This document shows positions 1 to 10,602 of a DNA stretch of 64,000 nucleotides, in pieces (the stretch's first letter is position 1; each line of letters begins with the position of its first letter). Under the pieces are notes generated by a model. The model was not told where the DNA came from and made no database searches. It saw nothing but the letters and a program-made list of their open reading frames with translations. Made by a program: the position numbers and the translations under genes. Where the stretch lies: assembly GCA_019137255.1 (NCBI GenBank), contig WPDH01000040.1, forward strand, positions 56,531 to 120,530. The letters are read 5' to 3'. The DNA is from Corinectria fuckeliana. Its lineage: Eukaryota; Ascomycota; Sordariomycetes; Hypocreales; Nectriaceae.

Positions 1-641
1 GTGAGGTCAGGCCAGATGCTCTCCAGACTTGTACCAGGCGCTCGAGACATGAAGAAAAATGTTGAGCCACCGGTGCGAAAAGCACCAAGGGATTCCGGGG
101 CTGGAATCTCTGGAAAGCTTGAGCGGAGATAATGTAGATTGTACACATGGTCTAGGTCCATGCACCGGGCGTACTTCATGGCGATGGAAGGCCCGAGGCC
201 CACCACGTGTGCGCCGTGCATTTCGAAGATGGGCTCCGAAGCATCCATTTGTCGATTGAGAGCCAAGATGAACTCTTTCGAAATCTCATTAGAGGAAGGC
301 CTTTTGTCCAGATAGGCATCGTCTTGAAATGCAAAGGCAAGAACTTGAGGATGGAGAGGCTCTATGACTTCAACAGCGTCGTCTGGTGGGACGGTCTCAG
401 TCTTCTTCTCGGGGGAAGGAGTGGCCGCCGCAATGCTTCTCTTGCGAGCTGCCCGTGCGAGAAGCTCGACAACCCGAGGGTAGCTTGCGTTCAATTGCGT
501 CAGAAGGCTGGAGATATCGGTATCTGGGTCGGATTTGATTCTGGCTGTGATTTGGTGCACGATGTTTGAATTCGCCATTTTTCGGGCCTCTTTAAGGGGC
601 TCCATGCTGGGATTCGATGTCGATTGTGATGGTTCTGCCAT
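1..641 (-). CDS. APH-family kinase-like protein, N-terminal part (cut by window edge)
   Basis: Reading the minus strand from an ATG at 641 gives an open frame of 213 codons that leaves the window with no stop and no obvious intron. After a charged, low-complexity N-terminus (about residues 1-110) comes a pattern typical of fungal aminoglycoside-phosphotransferase-fold proteins (PF01636). It has a short strand with a Lys at about residue 153 (motif SIAMKYARC), then FPEIPAPESLGAF, then the hinge FFFMSRAPGTSLESIWPDL. In such proteins the N-lobe binds ATP, the middle motif reads 'xxIPVPxVLG' and the hinge 'xxMExxxGxxLxxxWpxL'. The catalytic HGD loop would lie beyond the edge. The substrate is unknown; fungal members are mostly uncharacterised and few are true antibiotic kinases. 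Two further APH-like remnants lie at 4989-5261 and 44425-45054. Confidence 0.75.
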   Translation of the reverse strand, partial: MAEPSQSTSNPSMEPLKEARKMANSNIVHQITARIKSDPDTDISSLLTQLNASYPRVVELLARAARKRSIAAATPSPEKKTETVPPDDAVEVIEPLHPQVLAFAFQDDAYLDKRPSSNEISKEFILALNRQMDASEPIFEMHGAHVVGLGPSIAMKYARCMDLDHVYNLHYLRSSFPEIPAPESLGAFRTGGSTFFFMSRAPGTSLESIWPDL

Positions 642-1493
642 TGCTAAGGAGTTGCTAGAAGTGGAGTGAGAGAAGAGAATCAACACTAAACATGAAGCTG
701 CAGCACAACTCGTCAATAGCGAATAGTCTTATAAAGGGAATTCTAGAAGAGCAACCCCGATTATGCGATTTTCAGTGAACAACATGTCCCGTGCACCAAA
801 GATTACAGTGGCTCAGGATGGTGTCAAAAAAGTGGCAACAGTAATTCATTACAAGACGGGAATCGTCTTCCCGCAATCGCATTTCCTTAGGACAATACAC
901 AAACCTGTTTTGGTGCTCTCCATGCTCCCTCAATTCGCGGTCTCAATTCGCGGTCTAGATGGGCTAGTACAAGTGAATGCTAATGTCTATAGGAGTAAGG
1001 TCGTGCAGCAAGATGTACCTAATGACAAGAGTACAAACTCTTTGATCAGTTTCTTCGCAATACTAGTTGCATCATGCGTTATTCTTAAATTAGTGGCTTT
1101 ATCTCACGACAAAGGCCGTCCCTCGTGAGCCGGTTTCTCCTTATCCACGACCATGTCTGTGCTCAACAAGAGCGATGACCTCCAAAGTACGAATGTCTCT
1201 CGAGCAAGTGCTAGGCTAGTTCTGAAGCTCCTTGAATATTTTGTTACTATGACGTGGATCGCCCTCTACTTGGGGTCTATACTTGCTAACTACGCAAGTT
1301 TTAGTCTGGACAGATAGCGAAGTGGGCTGACTACGTCAAAGCGTGAAAGAGCGGGCTTCAATAGTGGCTATGGAACTAGAGATTTTTGCATTGTGAGAAA
1401 TTCAAGGACAGTGAAGCTATTTCCACTCTAGTTTTCATGCGCTAGACCATGGCACCGACGTTGTCGCACTTGACAAATCCAACCTCCCTGAAC
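642..1493. other. Intergenic, no supported gene
   Basis: There is one ATG-started 121-codon frame on the plus strand (763-1128). It has no recognised motif and ends in a hydrophobic stretch, so I do not call it a gene. It contains a perfect 13-bp tandem duplication (930-942 and 943-955). Confidence 0.5.
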
Positions 1494-1952
1494 TTAACCC
1501 CCGGCGACCTTGATGGTGACGTTTCCGAGAGCGCCGCTGTTGAGGTTAGCACCGGTAGCCTGGACGACGTAGTCGTCGTTGACGGCGGAAAGCGTGAAGG
1601 TGTTGGTCTTGGACCCCCAGGGGCAGTCCCAGTAGATGTTGCAGATCCTGACATCACCGTTGTAGAGATCAAAGTTGCCCTCTGTCCCGGAGGAGGCGTC
1701 GGATCTGCCGCAAGAAGCGATGCCGGCAGAGTTGTTGGGGGCGATGGAGATGGAGTCGACTGAGTTGGTGGAGATCTCCTGGTCCTTGTTGTCATACTGG
1801 TAGAACTTGCCCCTGAGCGAGATACGAGATTAGCTCTATACCACTTTGTAATTTTGATCGACTTACCAGTTCAGGTTCACGTTCTTGACCTTCAGTTGGC
1901 CGGAGGCGATCTTGCTCTGGATGAGCATGTAAACCCACTGTGCGTAAGCCAT
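1494..1952 (-). CDS. Aegerolysin-family protein (complete, two exons)
   Basis: Exon 1 is 1867-1952 and exon 2 is 1494-1812. A 54-bp intron (donor GTAAGT, acceptor CTCAG) splits a Trp codon, and the product is 134 residues, close to the 130-145 typical of the family. Hallmarks of PF06355 are visible: the N-terminal MAYAQWV start, a central CGRSDASSGT block followed by FDLYNGD, and the WDCPWGSKTNTF signature, ending in a Gly/Asn-rich beta region. There is no signal peptide, as is usual for the family. Aegerolysins are small all-beta proteins that bind membrane lipids; some act with a MACPF partner as two-component pore formers (ostreolysin/pleurotolysin A), while others have no known lytic role. 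No MACPF partner occurs in this window, so lytic activity cannot be claimed. A TATA-like element (2081-2090) lies about 130 bp upstream. Confidence 0.93.
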
Positions 1953-3870
1953 TATTGAGTTCTTGGCTGCCGAGGACTGTGAATTCTGGATAAAGAGAGA
2001 TTGAAAACAGAGATGATATTGAAGAGGTGAGTGAGCTGATGAGTTGAGAGAGGTTTGGGATGTGACGGAAGGAGTTGCCCTTTATATATCTAGTCTGCGC
2101 TGTACTATTTCATTCGCTCACAGCAGGAAACCAACGGCCTCTCTCTCGCTTGACCCAGTCTCCTCGTTCTAGCATCTTCTCGCTGTGGCGTCTCTCCTTT
2201 CTTCCTTAACTGGCTAATTTCTGGGATCTTTCCGCCAAGCATGTGACGAGGGTCAAGTTGTCTGGTGGTATGCATGAGAAAGTCTACCTAGGTGGCCAAC
2301 CAGGGTGCCGCGCTGGTGTTTCGCTCAGCCGCAAAGTCAAGCTAGATGTGACAAGCATAGGAAAGTTCCACTATTTTCTACACAAATGATTTACGCTAAG
2401 AACTCTGGGTGAATGTCTCGGGTTTGGCGGCAATGTACTTCGCCGGCGACGGTTTGAGGTGCACCTCGAGGTTGCGATGATCTCTATTGGGCCATGGTGT
2501 AGAAGCGGAAAGTCTCCCTTCAGCGCATGGTTTTTATATTTTATAGGCAGATACAGAACCCTTTCGACAATCTCCAAGTATTACTTCCAAGTGACTTACA
2601 AATTAGTCCACATTTAATACTATATTGTTGCTCTTTCACCGGTCGAGTGTATGCATTCGTGAGCCTTTCACATCGTCCCGCAATCTACTGGCCCGCTCTT
2701 CTCCCAATACACAGTCGCCAAGGATCTAGACCAGCCACCATGTGTGAACCATGCGATCCTGGGCACCGTAAGCGGAGAACCTCGTAACATGGCTGGCTGA
2801 GATGCGGGGTTGAGACACACATTGGCAATGCTTCCAGCACCGGTGAAACTCATCTTCAATAAACTTCGGGTGCGTTTCTAAGCAAGTGGTCTGATTGTTG
2901 AGCGAAAGGAATGGGGCGGCCGTCTGGAACTGTTACTTCCTGGACCAACGGGAGCCCAACTCGGTCCATGCGCGGGTGACGACCCACGACATTCGAAGAC
3001 TGGTGAGGTTTTAATCTTGTGGGTTAGAGGCCACTCAGCGCAATCGCGAGCCGTTCCGCGTCCACTAGCTTCTCCGACGGACGAGGAGCTAGAACTATCG
3101 AACGCCGTGCCTCAAACTAGTGCGGTTCATCTGCAGACTGTCCAATCAATAGAAACTGGTGACTGGTCACCTGGAGGGAACGATGGGCAATCAAACCTGG
3201 AGCCAAATGCCGGTTGACGTTCTCATCAACTGTAGATGTGCAAAGAGTTGAGGCCCAGCTTACAGCCCCAGAAGTCGAGATTTGTACGTAGGTTCAATTG
3301 AAGGGTCAGCTGCTTAGAATAGACTATGACCTAAGCGTATCCACGATTTCATTCTCGCTCGTAGCTTGTCTAACAATACAGGTGCTTATCCTGCTTAACT
3401 CACAGACGCCTCAGATCATTGACACGGGTTTTCACTCAGATTCCTGCATAAGTAGCTATTCTGCGTGCTCTGCATCAATGCACCAATTCGCAGATATGCC
3501 AAATAAGGACGTGGCGTTCCCAACGAAATTATGTGTCGTCGAAAGAGGCGTATTGATACGCGCTGACGTGAGACAAGCCTCGCAATAGCTTCGTGGCTAG
3601 CCAGGTGACTCTTTCTGAATAGCCCGATATGTGACAGAAAAGTTGCAGATCGTAGCAAACTAACGTATGCGCCCTACTCTCAACGGTCCACTGATCACTT
3701 GCCACTCACGGTACCCAAAACGGCTCGGAGCTAGGTCGTAGCGGGTCCTGAAACTCGCATCGATTAAAAAGCTTAGAGAAAACAGTACTCGTGGCTGCAT
3801 GTACAAGATTTTATCTTTCCAACAGGTCCCAGTCTCGGTGTGCGTTTAGCGAACGCAAGTCAAAGGTAGT
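1953..3870. other. Gene-poor stretch
   Basis: Apart from the aegerolysin promoter, only short overlapping frames (under 100 codons) are seen, with no family motif on either strand. Nothing supportable. Confidence 0.5.
2081..2090 (-). promoter_or_regulatory. TATA-like element of the aegerolysin gene
   Basis: The minus strand reads GATATATAAA about 130 bp 5' of the aegerolysin ATG, in a stretch otherwise free of open frames. This spacing suits a fungal core promoter. Confidence 0.5.
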
Positions 3871-3884
3871 CTGCATGACGAGGT
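3871..3884. repeat. Target-site duplication, copy 1 (14 bp)
   Basis: CTGCATGACGAGGT occurs here and again at 4611-4624, exactly flanking the LINE fragment. The bases just outside differ (3870 T versus 4610 G; 3885 T versus 4625 G), so the repeat is exactly 14 bp. Confidence 0.85.
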
Positions 3885-4610
3885 TGTTGTTGTTGTATTT
3901 ATTAACGTCGGGACGTCCCTGTCTAAGGGCAAAGGGCGCCTACCTATCTGTCTACATCTCTAAATAAATTGCTGCTAAACACTCGTACAAAATAAAGGAC
4001 AGATAGGAAGGGGGAGAGGGTTCGGGTCTTTAGGTCTTCTAGATGTAGCGGGGATAGCAGTCCTGTTGGCCTGCGACGCTCGCGAATCCTTACCTAGTCT
4101 AGTCTAGTGGCGAGAGCAGATTCCTTAGAAGAAGTCTGTGTCTCGGGCCCTTCTGATGAAGCTCCTCTATTGGGCCCCTAGCGTAGCTGGGGTACCCCCT
4201 TTAGGGGCTATCCACGGCTGTTTGCGTCTGGCTTTCTGGCAAGTGAAGATGTGGGTGGGGGACTTCCTTTTCCTATAGGAACAGGTCGTCTTAGCCTCTA
4301 GGCGCTTGAACCTATTGTGATATTCAGCAAAGTTCCCGTGGCCCGTACGGGCTGCGAGGAGATGATAGAGTTCCTCCCGGGGAAGTCGAGTTCTTTTGTG
4401 GGTTTGAGTGTTGCGTTGAGTCCTAGCAAGCTGTAGCTTGCTGGGCCCTTGTCGTACCACCAGTCGGTGAAGTCAGATCGATTTGCGATTCCTATTTGCC
4501 TCTTGGTGTAGCTGCGGGTCGGGGGAAGGTGTCTCGGGGGTTCTACTTGCGCTCCTTGCTTTGCTAGGAAGTCGGCTGTTTCGTTGCCTTAATATTAGAA
4601 TGCCCTGGGG
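3885..4610 (-). mobile_element. 5'-truncated Tad-type LINE (RNase H and C-terminal tail)
   Basis: On the minus strand the element opens at 4610 with PGHSNIKG, shifts frame, and continues NETADFLAKQGA. Together these match the last RNase H motif of Tad1-like non-LTR retrotransposons (VPGHxxIxGNExADxxAKxG). A second frame change leads to LPREELYHLLAARTGHGNF, AEYHNRF and SPTHIFTCQKARR, the conserved Tad C-terminal region (LLAARTGHGxFxxYHxRF and a zinc-knuckle-like C...H..C). The 3' end is an ACAAC-type simple tail after AATAAATACAAC. The preserved 3' end, abrupt 5' truncation and 14-bp target-site duplication are what target-primed reverse transcription leaves. The copy is dead (frameshifts, no reverse transcriptase). 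Confidence 0.88.
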
Positions 4611-4624
4611 CTGCATGACGAGGT
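4611..4624. repeat. Target-site duplication, copy 2 (14 bp)
   Basis: Identical to 3871-3884; it abuts the truncated 5' end of the minus-strand LINE. Confidence 0.85.
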
Positions 4625-4988
4625 GCGTGAAAGGGGCAGCCGCTCCGGATTAAACTTTGGACTATCTGATATGAGACTGCCTTGTAGAAATCTGCTCACA
4701 GAAGCAGGAGTTCCACGCTGACTCGAGCGCGGTGTAGTCGAGGAGAACCAACAACGTGCAAGTGTGAGCATCCACCGCCACAACTAGTGCGCATTTATAT
4801 TGCGTTAGTTGACGCTGATGGTCTAACAGGGAACTTAGGTTTCACTCTGATGGGTCTCCAATCTTACTGCTGGTTATTATTCGCTACTCCGACGTATAAG
4901 GCGAGAGTGGTGAGATATGTACAACAAGCTGATAAAGGCGCAGCGCCTCGTGGTCCATTGTTAGATCTACCGAGCGGCTGCTAGCTCC

Positions 4989-5261
4989 CTATAGCCACCG
5001 ACCAGTGCTAAGCCCGTACGCAATAGCTCCGAATTGTCTCGTCACGTCCTTCTGCGGATCTGACAGCATACCAAGAACCATGTTCACAAACTCGTCGTTA
5101 TCTGACTGTTCCCGCAGCACGGCTTGCTCGAAGTCTCGGGGATACACGCCGGCGCAGCCCCAGTCGACGAGCCACACCATCTTGTTTTTGTCTAGGATCA
5201 GATTTTGCTCGGAAATGTCCTGGTACGTCAACTCGATTTTGCTCACCCTATTCATCCACAA
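4989..5261 (-). pseudogene. APH-fold kinase C-terminal relic
   Basis: A 90-codon frame contains IELTYQDISEQNLILDKN followed by MVWLVDWGCAGVYPRDFE. This corresponds to the catalytic loop and metal-binding Asp of fungal APH-fold proteins (usual form THGDLxxxNILV...DWExAGxYP). The loop His is replaced by Tyr (TYQD for THGD); the catalytic Asp, the Asn and the DW Asp remain. No matching N-lobe lies upstream on this strand: the 5262-5449 sequence gives only short frames. It is therefore a fragment, or the last exon of a broken gene. It could derive from the same family as the gene at 1-641, whose C-terminus is outside the window. Confidence 0.6.
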
Positions 5262-5449
5262 ATTAGCAGGTGTCTACTACGCACGAAACTCTACGTCCAC
5301 CATCTTGAGGACTGTAACTTCTTACATCTAAGATCAACCTTGGATATAATCAGACAAATTCTTGACTGGTTCATCTCCCTCGCTTCAAAACAAAACTGTA
5401 GCCATACGCCAGTACCGTGGACACCATTGGTCGATCGTAAATCGGGGCT

Positions 5450-6019
5450 TCATTGGTAGAGTGTTCCGTTGAAGTAGGCCTTGAACGCCTCGTCCACAAC
5501 CCTTTGAGAAATCTCAAGATGGACCTTATCGATGACTTTCGACGTGAATGGCATCATCATGGTGTTGGCGTCGGTGAGCACCTCCTCGAACAGTTCCCAA
5601 TCCTGTCCCGCTTCGGTAGTTGAGCTAGATGCGGTACTTTCTGAATTGGCCGGGGACCCGGCGTCGCTAGGCCGAACGGTCCATCGGGCCCAGACGATAG
5701 TACCGATGTAGTGGTCGGCTCGTGAGCAAATGCCGTCGGGGATGCACTGGAAGATGACAGGCCACTCGACGGCCCTTTTGATGCCCGGGATGAGCTGCGT
5801 GATCTCATGGATCTGGTAGGTGCGAACGCTGGCGTCCCATGGCTCAAAGAAGGGGTCGTCTGCGATGGTGCGCGGATCAGACGCAATCTCACCGAAGCCG
5901 GCGATGTGTTCATTGTGCCGCAGGGTCGGGGCATACGTCTGGAGAAAGGCGACGACGATGTGTGGTGGCAGATTGCCAGGGATGGGAATGGAGACGACGG
6001 TACGATGCTGTGACCGCAT
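5450..6019 (-). CDS. Hypothetical protein, SRPBCC/DUF7053-like
   Basis: Single-exon frame of 189 codons from ATG 6019 (ATGCGGTCACAG), ending TGA at 5450-5452. The pattern 'SIPIPGNLPPHIVVAFLQTY' near the start, then WDASVRTYQIHEITQLIPG, a central beta-rich part with IFQCIPDGICSRADHYIG, and a C-terminal helix after VDKVHLE-type sequence resembles fungal proteins of DUF7053 type with a START/SRPBCC-like fold. That assignment is from memory of the pattern and is tentative. A Ser/Thr-rich insert (about residues 122-138) looks disordered. There is no signal peptide or membrane segment. The function is unknown. Confidence 0.6.
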   Translation of the reverse strand: MRSQHRTVVSIPIPGNLPPHIVVAFLQTYAPTLRHNEHIAGFGEIASDPRTIADDPFFEPWDASVRTYQIHEITQLIPGIKRAVEWPVIFQCIPDGICSRADHYIGTIVWARWTVRPSDAGSPANSESTASSSTTEAGQDWELFEEVLTDANTMMMPFTSKVIDKVHLEISQRVVDEAFKAYFNGTLYQ

Positions 6020-7028
6020 TGCCACCTTGGTGTTTGTGTCGTCTAGAAGCCGTAGCCTAGTACCTGGATATGTAGGAGCTGAGGGATCCCTGCATGGGTT
6101 CGTATGGCTGTTCGCTTGGGAGTCGTCAGGCGCACGAGTCGCAACAAACCACGCTGGCTAGAGATGAGGGGATACAAGGCCGCTAAGCCACTTTCGTGGC
6201 GTTATCTCACGTGTCGGATTATTCACTAGATAACCAGTGAGACAGACAGGTACAGAAGCAAGGTGTCGGTCAAATAGAGGCAACATATTAAAGCAAGTTT
6301 CTAGCTGTGGTACTCCCATCCCGTTTCCAACTGCGGGCGTGATGGAGCGCAATCGTCGCCTAGCGCTGTGCGTTGTCAAGCGATTACTAACTGAAGAAAT
6401 TGTTCGAAGTCACCCGAGCAGCTCCGCCGTAGGGCCTCTGTAGCATAGTTGAAGATGGCGTACCAGTACCCCATAGAAACCCCCCCAGAGTTGCTCAGCT
6501 GGAATGACGGCCCAAAGTCCTCAAAAGACTCTCCATTAGTGCTTTCTCGCCGGCGGGCTCCAGACCCGGATGAATGCAGGGGCCTGAACACTGCGTTACC
6601 ATCTCCCTCGGGCCGCACATCAGCTTTCACACGAAGGCGCATCAAAAGATCGCACAGCATAAAGTGGCCATCGTGCGTATAGTGGCGCTGTGGTCGCTCA
6701 GCGCCTCCGAACGCTGATTAAGGCTTCGTGGATGTGGTTTTGAGGACGGCTTTGCTTCAATCGCCGACTCGGTGTTATCGTCGGCTTCCGTAGGCCCGCA
6801 AATACGTTCAGAATTCAGAAGAGCGAATAAGGCGGTACCGTACGAATACAGTGTGCACTAGCACGGATATAGACAAGATCCCACGCCGTTCGAGGCGGCC
6901 CGAGGCGGACCCACAACCCTATTTCTTAGGGGAGCACCCTCCCGTTCACAGCTTCTTTGACGCATATCAAATTCTTAACTTAGTCTCCGAATTGCCTCAC
7001 CTTGACAGCTCAAGTACCTACTACTAGC
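6020..7028. other. Intergenic, no supported gene
   Basis: A 94-codon minus frame (6376-6660) is the longest and has no recognised motif. The 5' leader of the methyltransferase gene occupies the right end. Confidence 0.5.
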
Positions 7029-8635
7029 ATGTCTTCCCCCAAGGCCCCTGAAGCATCACCCATCCGATCACCCACCCGGTCGTCTACCAAGACGCCCGAG
7101 TCCCAGGCTGAGCGGCCCAGCGGTATGATTGAAGTTGTACGACTCCCCACCCTGCGACCGACAGCGATCCGCAAAAGGCTGACGACTGATCTTGCCTCTT
7201 GCAAAGGACAACGATGCCGAATCGGCATATTCTAGCTCGTGAGGCAGTCATTCATCACCAAATTGGTTGCGTGCTTTCTCATTACTAACAGATTATAGGA
7301 GTCGAGTCACGGACACGGAGACGCTTAGGTCCTCAATCTTGAACTACAAATGGGAGAATGGCAGACGATACCACGCTTACCAAGACGGCGACTACTGGTG
7401 AGTGCTCCCTATACAAGAGTTAAGTACCTTTGTTGTTCTAATACTCAAACAAAAAGGGCCCCAAACGATGACCGCCAGCAGCACGCTGAAGACCTCATGT
7501 GAGCCCTTTCATCGCGACCGCCTCGATGTTGCCGGAGCTCGCTGATTGACACGGAGACAGGCACGAGATGTACCGAATAATAATGGATGGCGAGATCCTT
7601 GCGGCTCCCATCGGCGAGAACCCACAAGTATTGTCAACCCTTCTGACCTAGCACAGGATCAAGAACGCTGACCGAGAACTTAGTCGGTACTAGACGTAGG
7701 CTGTGGCACGGGCACTTGGGCTATGTAAGTATTCCCCGGGTATTGTTCCTTCAGCCAGTGTCTAATATCATTTCCAGTGAATTCGCAGACCACTACCCGT
7801 CTGCAGAGGTGATCGGAGTTGACCTGTCGCCTATCCAACCCAATTTTGTTCCGCCCAACTGCAAGTTCGAGGTAGACGACATCAACAAGCCATGGACCTA
7901 CCCAGAGAACAAATTCGATTTCGTTCACATCCGTGCCATGACGGGCTGCATCCCGGACTGGACTGAATTTTATAACAAAGCCTTAAAGTCAGTCCCACTC
8001 CCCCTTTTCCTTGCCTTTGTCTCTAACCTCCCGGGCTTAGATCGCTCAAACCCGGCGGCTGGGTCGAGCACGTCGAGCTATGGGGCATTGCAAAGTCTGA
8101 TGATAGCACCCTGAAGCCCGACTCTCCGCTCAATACGTGGGTCGACATCTTTGTCAAGATCGGCCAGGCAACGGGCAAGGGCTTCTTCTGGAGCGACAAG
8201 GCCGCCGAGAGCATGGCCGAAGCTGGCTTTGCTGGCGTTACCGAGCGTAGGGTCAAGGTCCCCATAGGCACCTGGCCAAAGGATACGCAGCTCAAGCACT
8301 GGGGTGCGTGGAACCGCCAGTTCCTGCTCCAGGCCCTTGAGGGCTTTTCCATCCGCGGTCTCACGGAGCTGCTGGGCGTAGGCTTCGTCCCATCTCCTTT
8401 TATGCTGTCGCATCAAGTGCTAACGAGTCTGTACCTTGGCTGTAGTGGACGTACGACGATGCGCAGATGTATCTTGTCGACCTGCGCAATGAGTTGACGA
8501 GTCCGCGCCTCCATTCGTATTTAGACATGTAAGTCTCCGCTTCTGGCTTTTTAATCTGTTTTATTACTTATCATATGCCCTCACAGGACCATCATCTACG
8601 GACAGAAACCACAGGATGGGGTGGCGTTACCATGA
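7029..8635 (+). CDS. LaeA/UMTA-type SAM-dependent methyltransferase (complete, 10 exons)
   Basis: Exons: 7029-7136, 7207-7238, 7299-7397, 7457-7498, 7561-7627, 7684-7724, 7778-7987, 8041-8377, 8446-8528, 8587-8635. They join in phase to 355 residues. A disordered Ser/Pro-rich N-terminus (1-45) leads to ILNYKWENGRRYHAYQDG, the family's substrate-side signature. SAM motif I is VLDVGCGTGTWAIEFA (about 118-132), followed by the acidic turn GVDLSPIQP and motif post-III KPGGWVEHVEL. This is the TAM/UMTA clade that includes LaeA, the nuclear regulator of secondary metabolism, but many paralogues are uncharacterised cluster enzymes or regulators, so LaeA orthology is not claimed. Introns 1 and 3 use AAG acceptors; the others have CAG or TAG. 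Every splice is frame-consistent and no defect is seen. Confidence 0.93.
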
Positions 8636-9203
8636 TTTATCAGAAAGGTAAACCCAGAATAGATAGTTGGGAGATATTTACCATAGATAACGTATTCCCG
8701 TATATTCAGAATCCAAGAATCATTTTCTCATCCCCTTTTTAATTCTGAGCTTACGAAGTTCCCCGCGACCTTGTCGTGTCGACGTGCATATACATCATTT
8801 GGATCAAGCAGCTGAGTCATTGCACCGTCCTATTCTCAGCTCACTCTCAGCTTAACAGTCTCGGCGGGGATGAGAGCCGGCCCTTGTAGCGACAGGGTGA
8901 GACGGATATAATTGATCTAGAGAGCTGTTCTGACATCAAGCATGAGCGACTAAGGCAAAATAAACTTATTTGCGAAGCAGTCAGATCAGTCGTGATCAAG
9001 CAACAGGTATTGATTGCTGCTTGTGGCCCCAAGTTCTTGATGACCGACGTAATAAATACCGCTGACGGCTGCATCCGCTCCAATGGGCCGACTGTAGAAG
9101 TCCATTGCGAGAACTTTGACATTTAGACAGTGAAATCATCAAATATTATCGTGGGAATACTATAGGTATAGTAATCCTCAGCTACGTTTACCACTCAGAC
9201 AAA
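8636..9203. other. Intergenic between convergent genes
   Basis: 3' flanks of the plus-strand methyltransferase and the minus-strand rhodopsin-domain gene. A 91-codon minus frame (8847-9122) has no recognised motif. Confidence 0.5.
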
Positions 9204-10602
9204 TTATACAATATTCCTCCCCTCAATAGCAGTCTCGTTCGTCACTAATATGTTCCTGTCGCTACCAGTCGGCCTTGAAGACTGCTGGTCGTCGCTGTTT
9301 TCCGTTGATCCGGTCGCTAGCACTATTGTTGTCTGCTTGCTGGATTTGCTACCCATCGCACCCATCTCCCAGGCCAAATGCTCCTCGCTCTCTGACATTT
9401 GGTTGAACCCCCCTGAGCGGGCGTTTGAGTGACTGAGTGTCATCCTTCCCGTCCCCCCGCCGTTGGAATGGGACCTGACACCTCTCGTACTACTTCCCTT
9501 CTGGGAGCTGCGCAAGGTGATGCCTAGCCAACGAAGTGCTGTGCGGTCGAATACGGGGCGGAGCATGGGGCTCGATGCCACCAGAACTGCGATTCCGGCT
9601 TGTAGAACGCTGCTGACGGATGCTTCGGCAAAGCTCTTTGTGAGATTATTGAAGTCGATGTTGTAAACGTAGTATAGGCGTACGCACGAGAAGACTATGG
9701 TCCTGGATGGTGTGTCAATAGAGTCTCAAGGGGGATTGCGGGAGCGTTGAGTAAACTTACACGAAGCCCGCGCCAAACACACATAGCAAAGCAATCTTGT
9801 GCGCTTTTTTCATCTGTAAGTTATAGACCATCTTCATGGGCAATGCCACGATGATAAGCTCTGAGATGATGTCCAAGACTGCAACCGCTGAGTAGGCCTT
9901 GGTGCTATCGCCGCATTTGGTGGGCGCGGCCGCCCCCCAAGCACTCTCTACCGGCGTGCAGATAACGAAAGGAAGAAGTAAAGTGTACAGAGACCAGGCA
10001 ACACAAATGGCTGTTGTCGCCCAAGTCGCCATGACGAACCACCAGCCGGCCGCTCGGAAGATTCTGCGGATCATGCAGATGACGGCGATTTTGATGAACC
10101 CGAGGCAGAGGCCGTAGAGCAGCTGACCCGCGAGTGCTATGCGATAAAAGTGAACGAGGTGCTCTTTTCCCAGCCGCGACAGATCATTTCCGGCACCGCC
10201 GACGGTGGCCGCTGTGGTAGGCTTAGTTTTGCTTCAAGTGCTCTAAAATACGGACTGAGCTCACCGAGTATGAAGGAAGCCGCAACACCATAGTAGAGGA
10301 TCTGTAAGACATTGTTAGGAACTTGAAAGTCCAGTTTGCCGAGGATGGAAGGGCAAGGTGACGTTAGTAATTGAATCACGACCGACCTGACCACAAAAGT
10401 AAAGATGATCCTCAATCTGATACTGAGTCTTTCTAATATTGCGGGAAATGATTCGCATAATCGTCCACGCCGTCGTCAAGACTACCATGATCACCGAAGC
10501 AGCAACGAGAGATCTTCCGTGTTTGTTCAGTGGAGGGAACTTCTCTGTTATCACCCCCGACTCCGCCTGGCGTGCGGAGATGGTCTGGGGAACGGGAATC
10601 AT
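9204..10602 (-). CDS. Rhodopsin-domain (SAT4-type) integral membrane protein
   Basis: Exons from the 5' end: 10387-10602, 10265-10301, 9761-10211, 9204-9702; product 400 residues. The fungal 'rhodopsin domain' (PF20684, SAT4/PTH11-like) is seen as about seven hydrophobic segments. The first, LVAASVIMVVLTTAWTIMR, is followed by the acidic turn QYQIEDHLY; later come ILYYGVAASF, LLYGLCLGFIKIAVICMIRR, a segment ending in CTPVESAWG with the family Cys, and DIISELIIVALPMKMVYNLQ. The C-terminal 130 residues are Ser/Gly-rich and cytoplasmic-looking, with no CFEM domain at the N-terminus. Such proteins are uncharacterised or GPCR-like; some sit in secondary-metabolite clusters. Intron 1 has an unusual GTCGGT donor, so the exon 1/2 junction is the least certain part. 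Confidence 0.88.

Noticed and set aside
763..1128. 121-codon ATG frame on the plus strand
   Set aside because: No family motif, no splice context, and it contains a 13-bp tandem duplication; likely chance.
1442..1795. Long Pro/Thr/Ser-rich frame and its opposite-strand partner
   Set aside because: Both are out-of-frame shadows of aegerolysin exon 2.
7628..7683. Apparent stop codon breaking the methyltransferase before its SAM motif
   Set aside because: The segment is a normal 56-bp intron (GTATTG...CTTAG); the spliced gene is intact.
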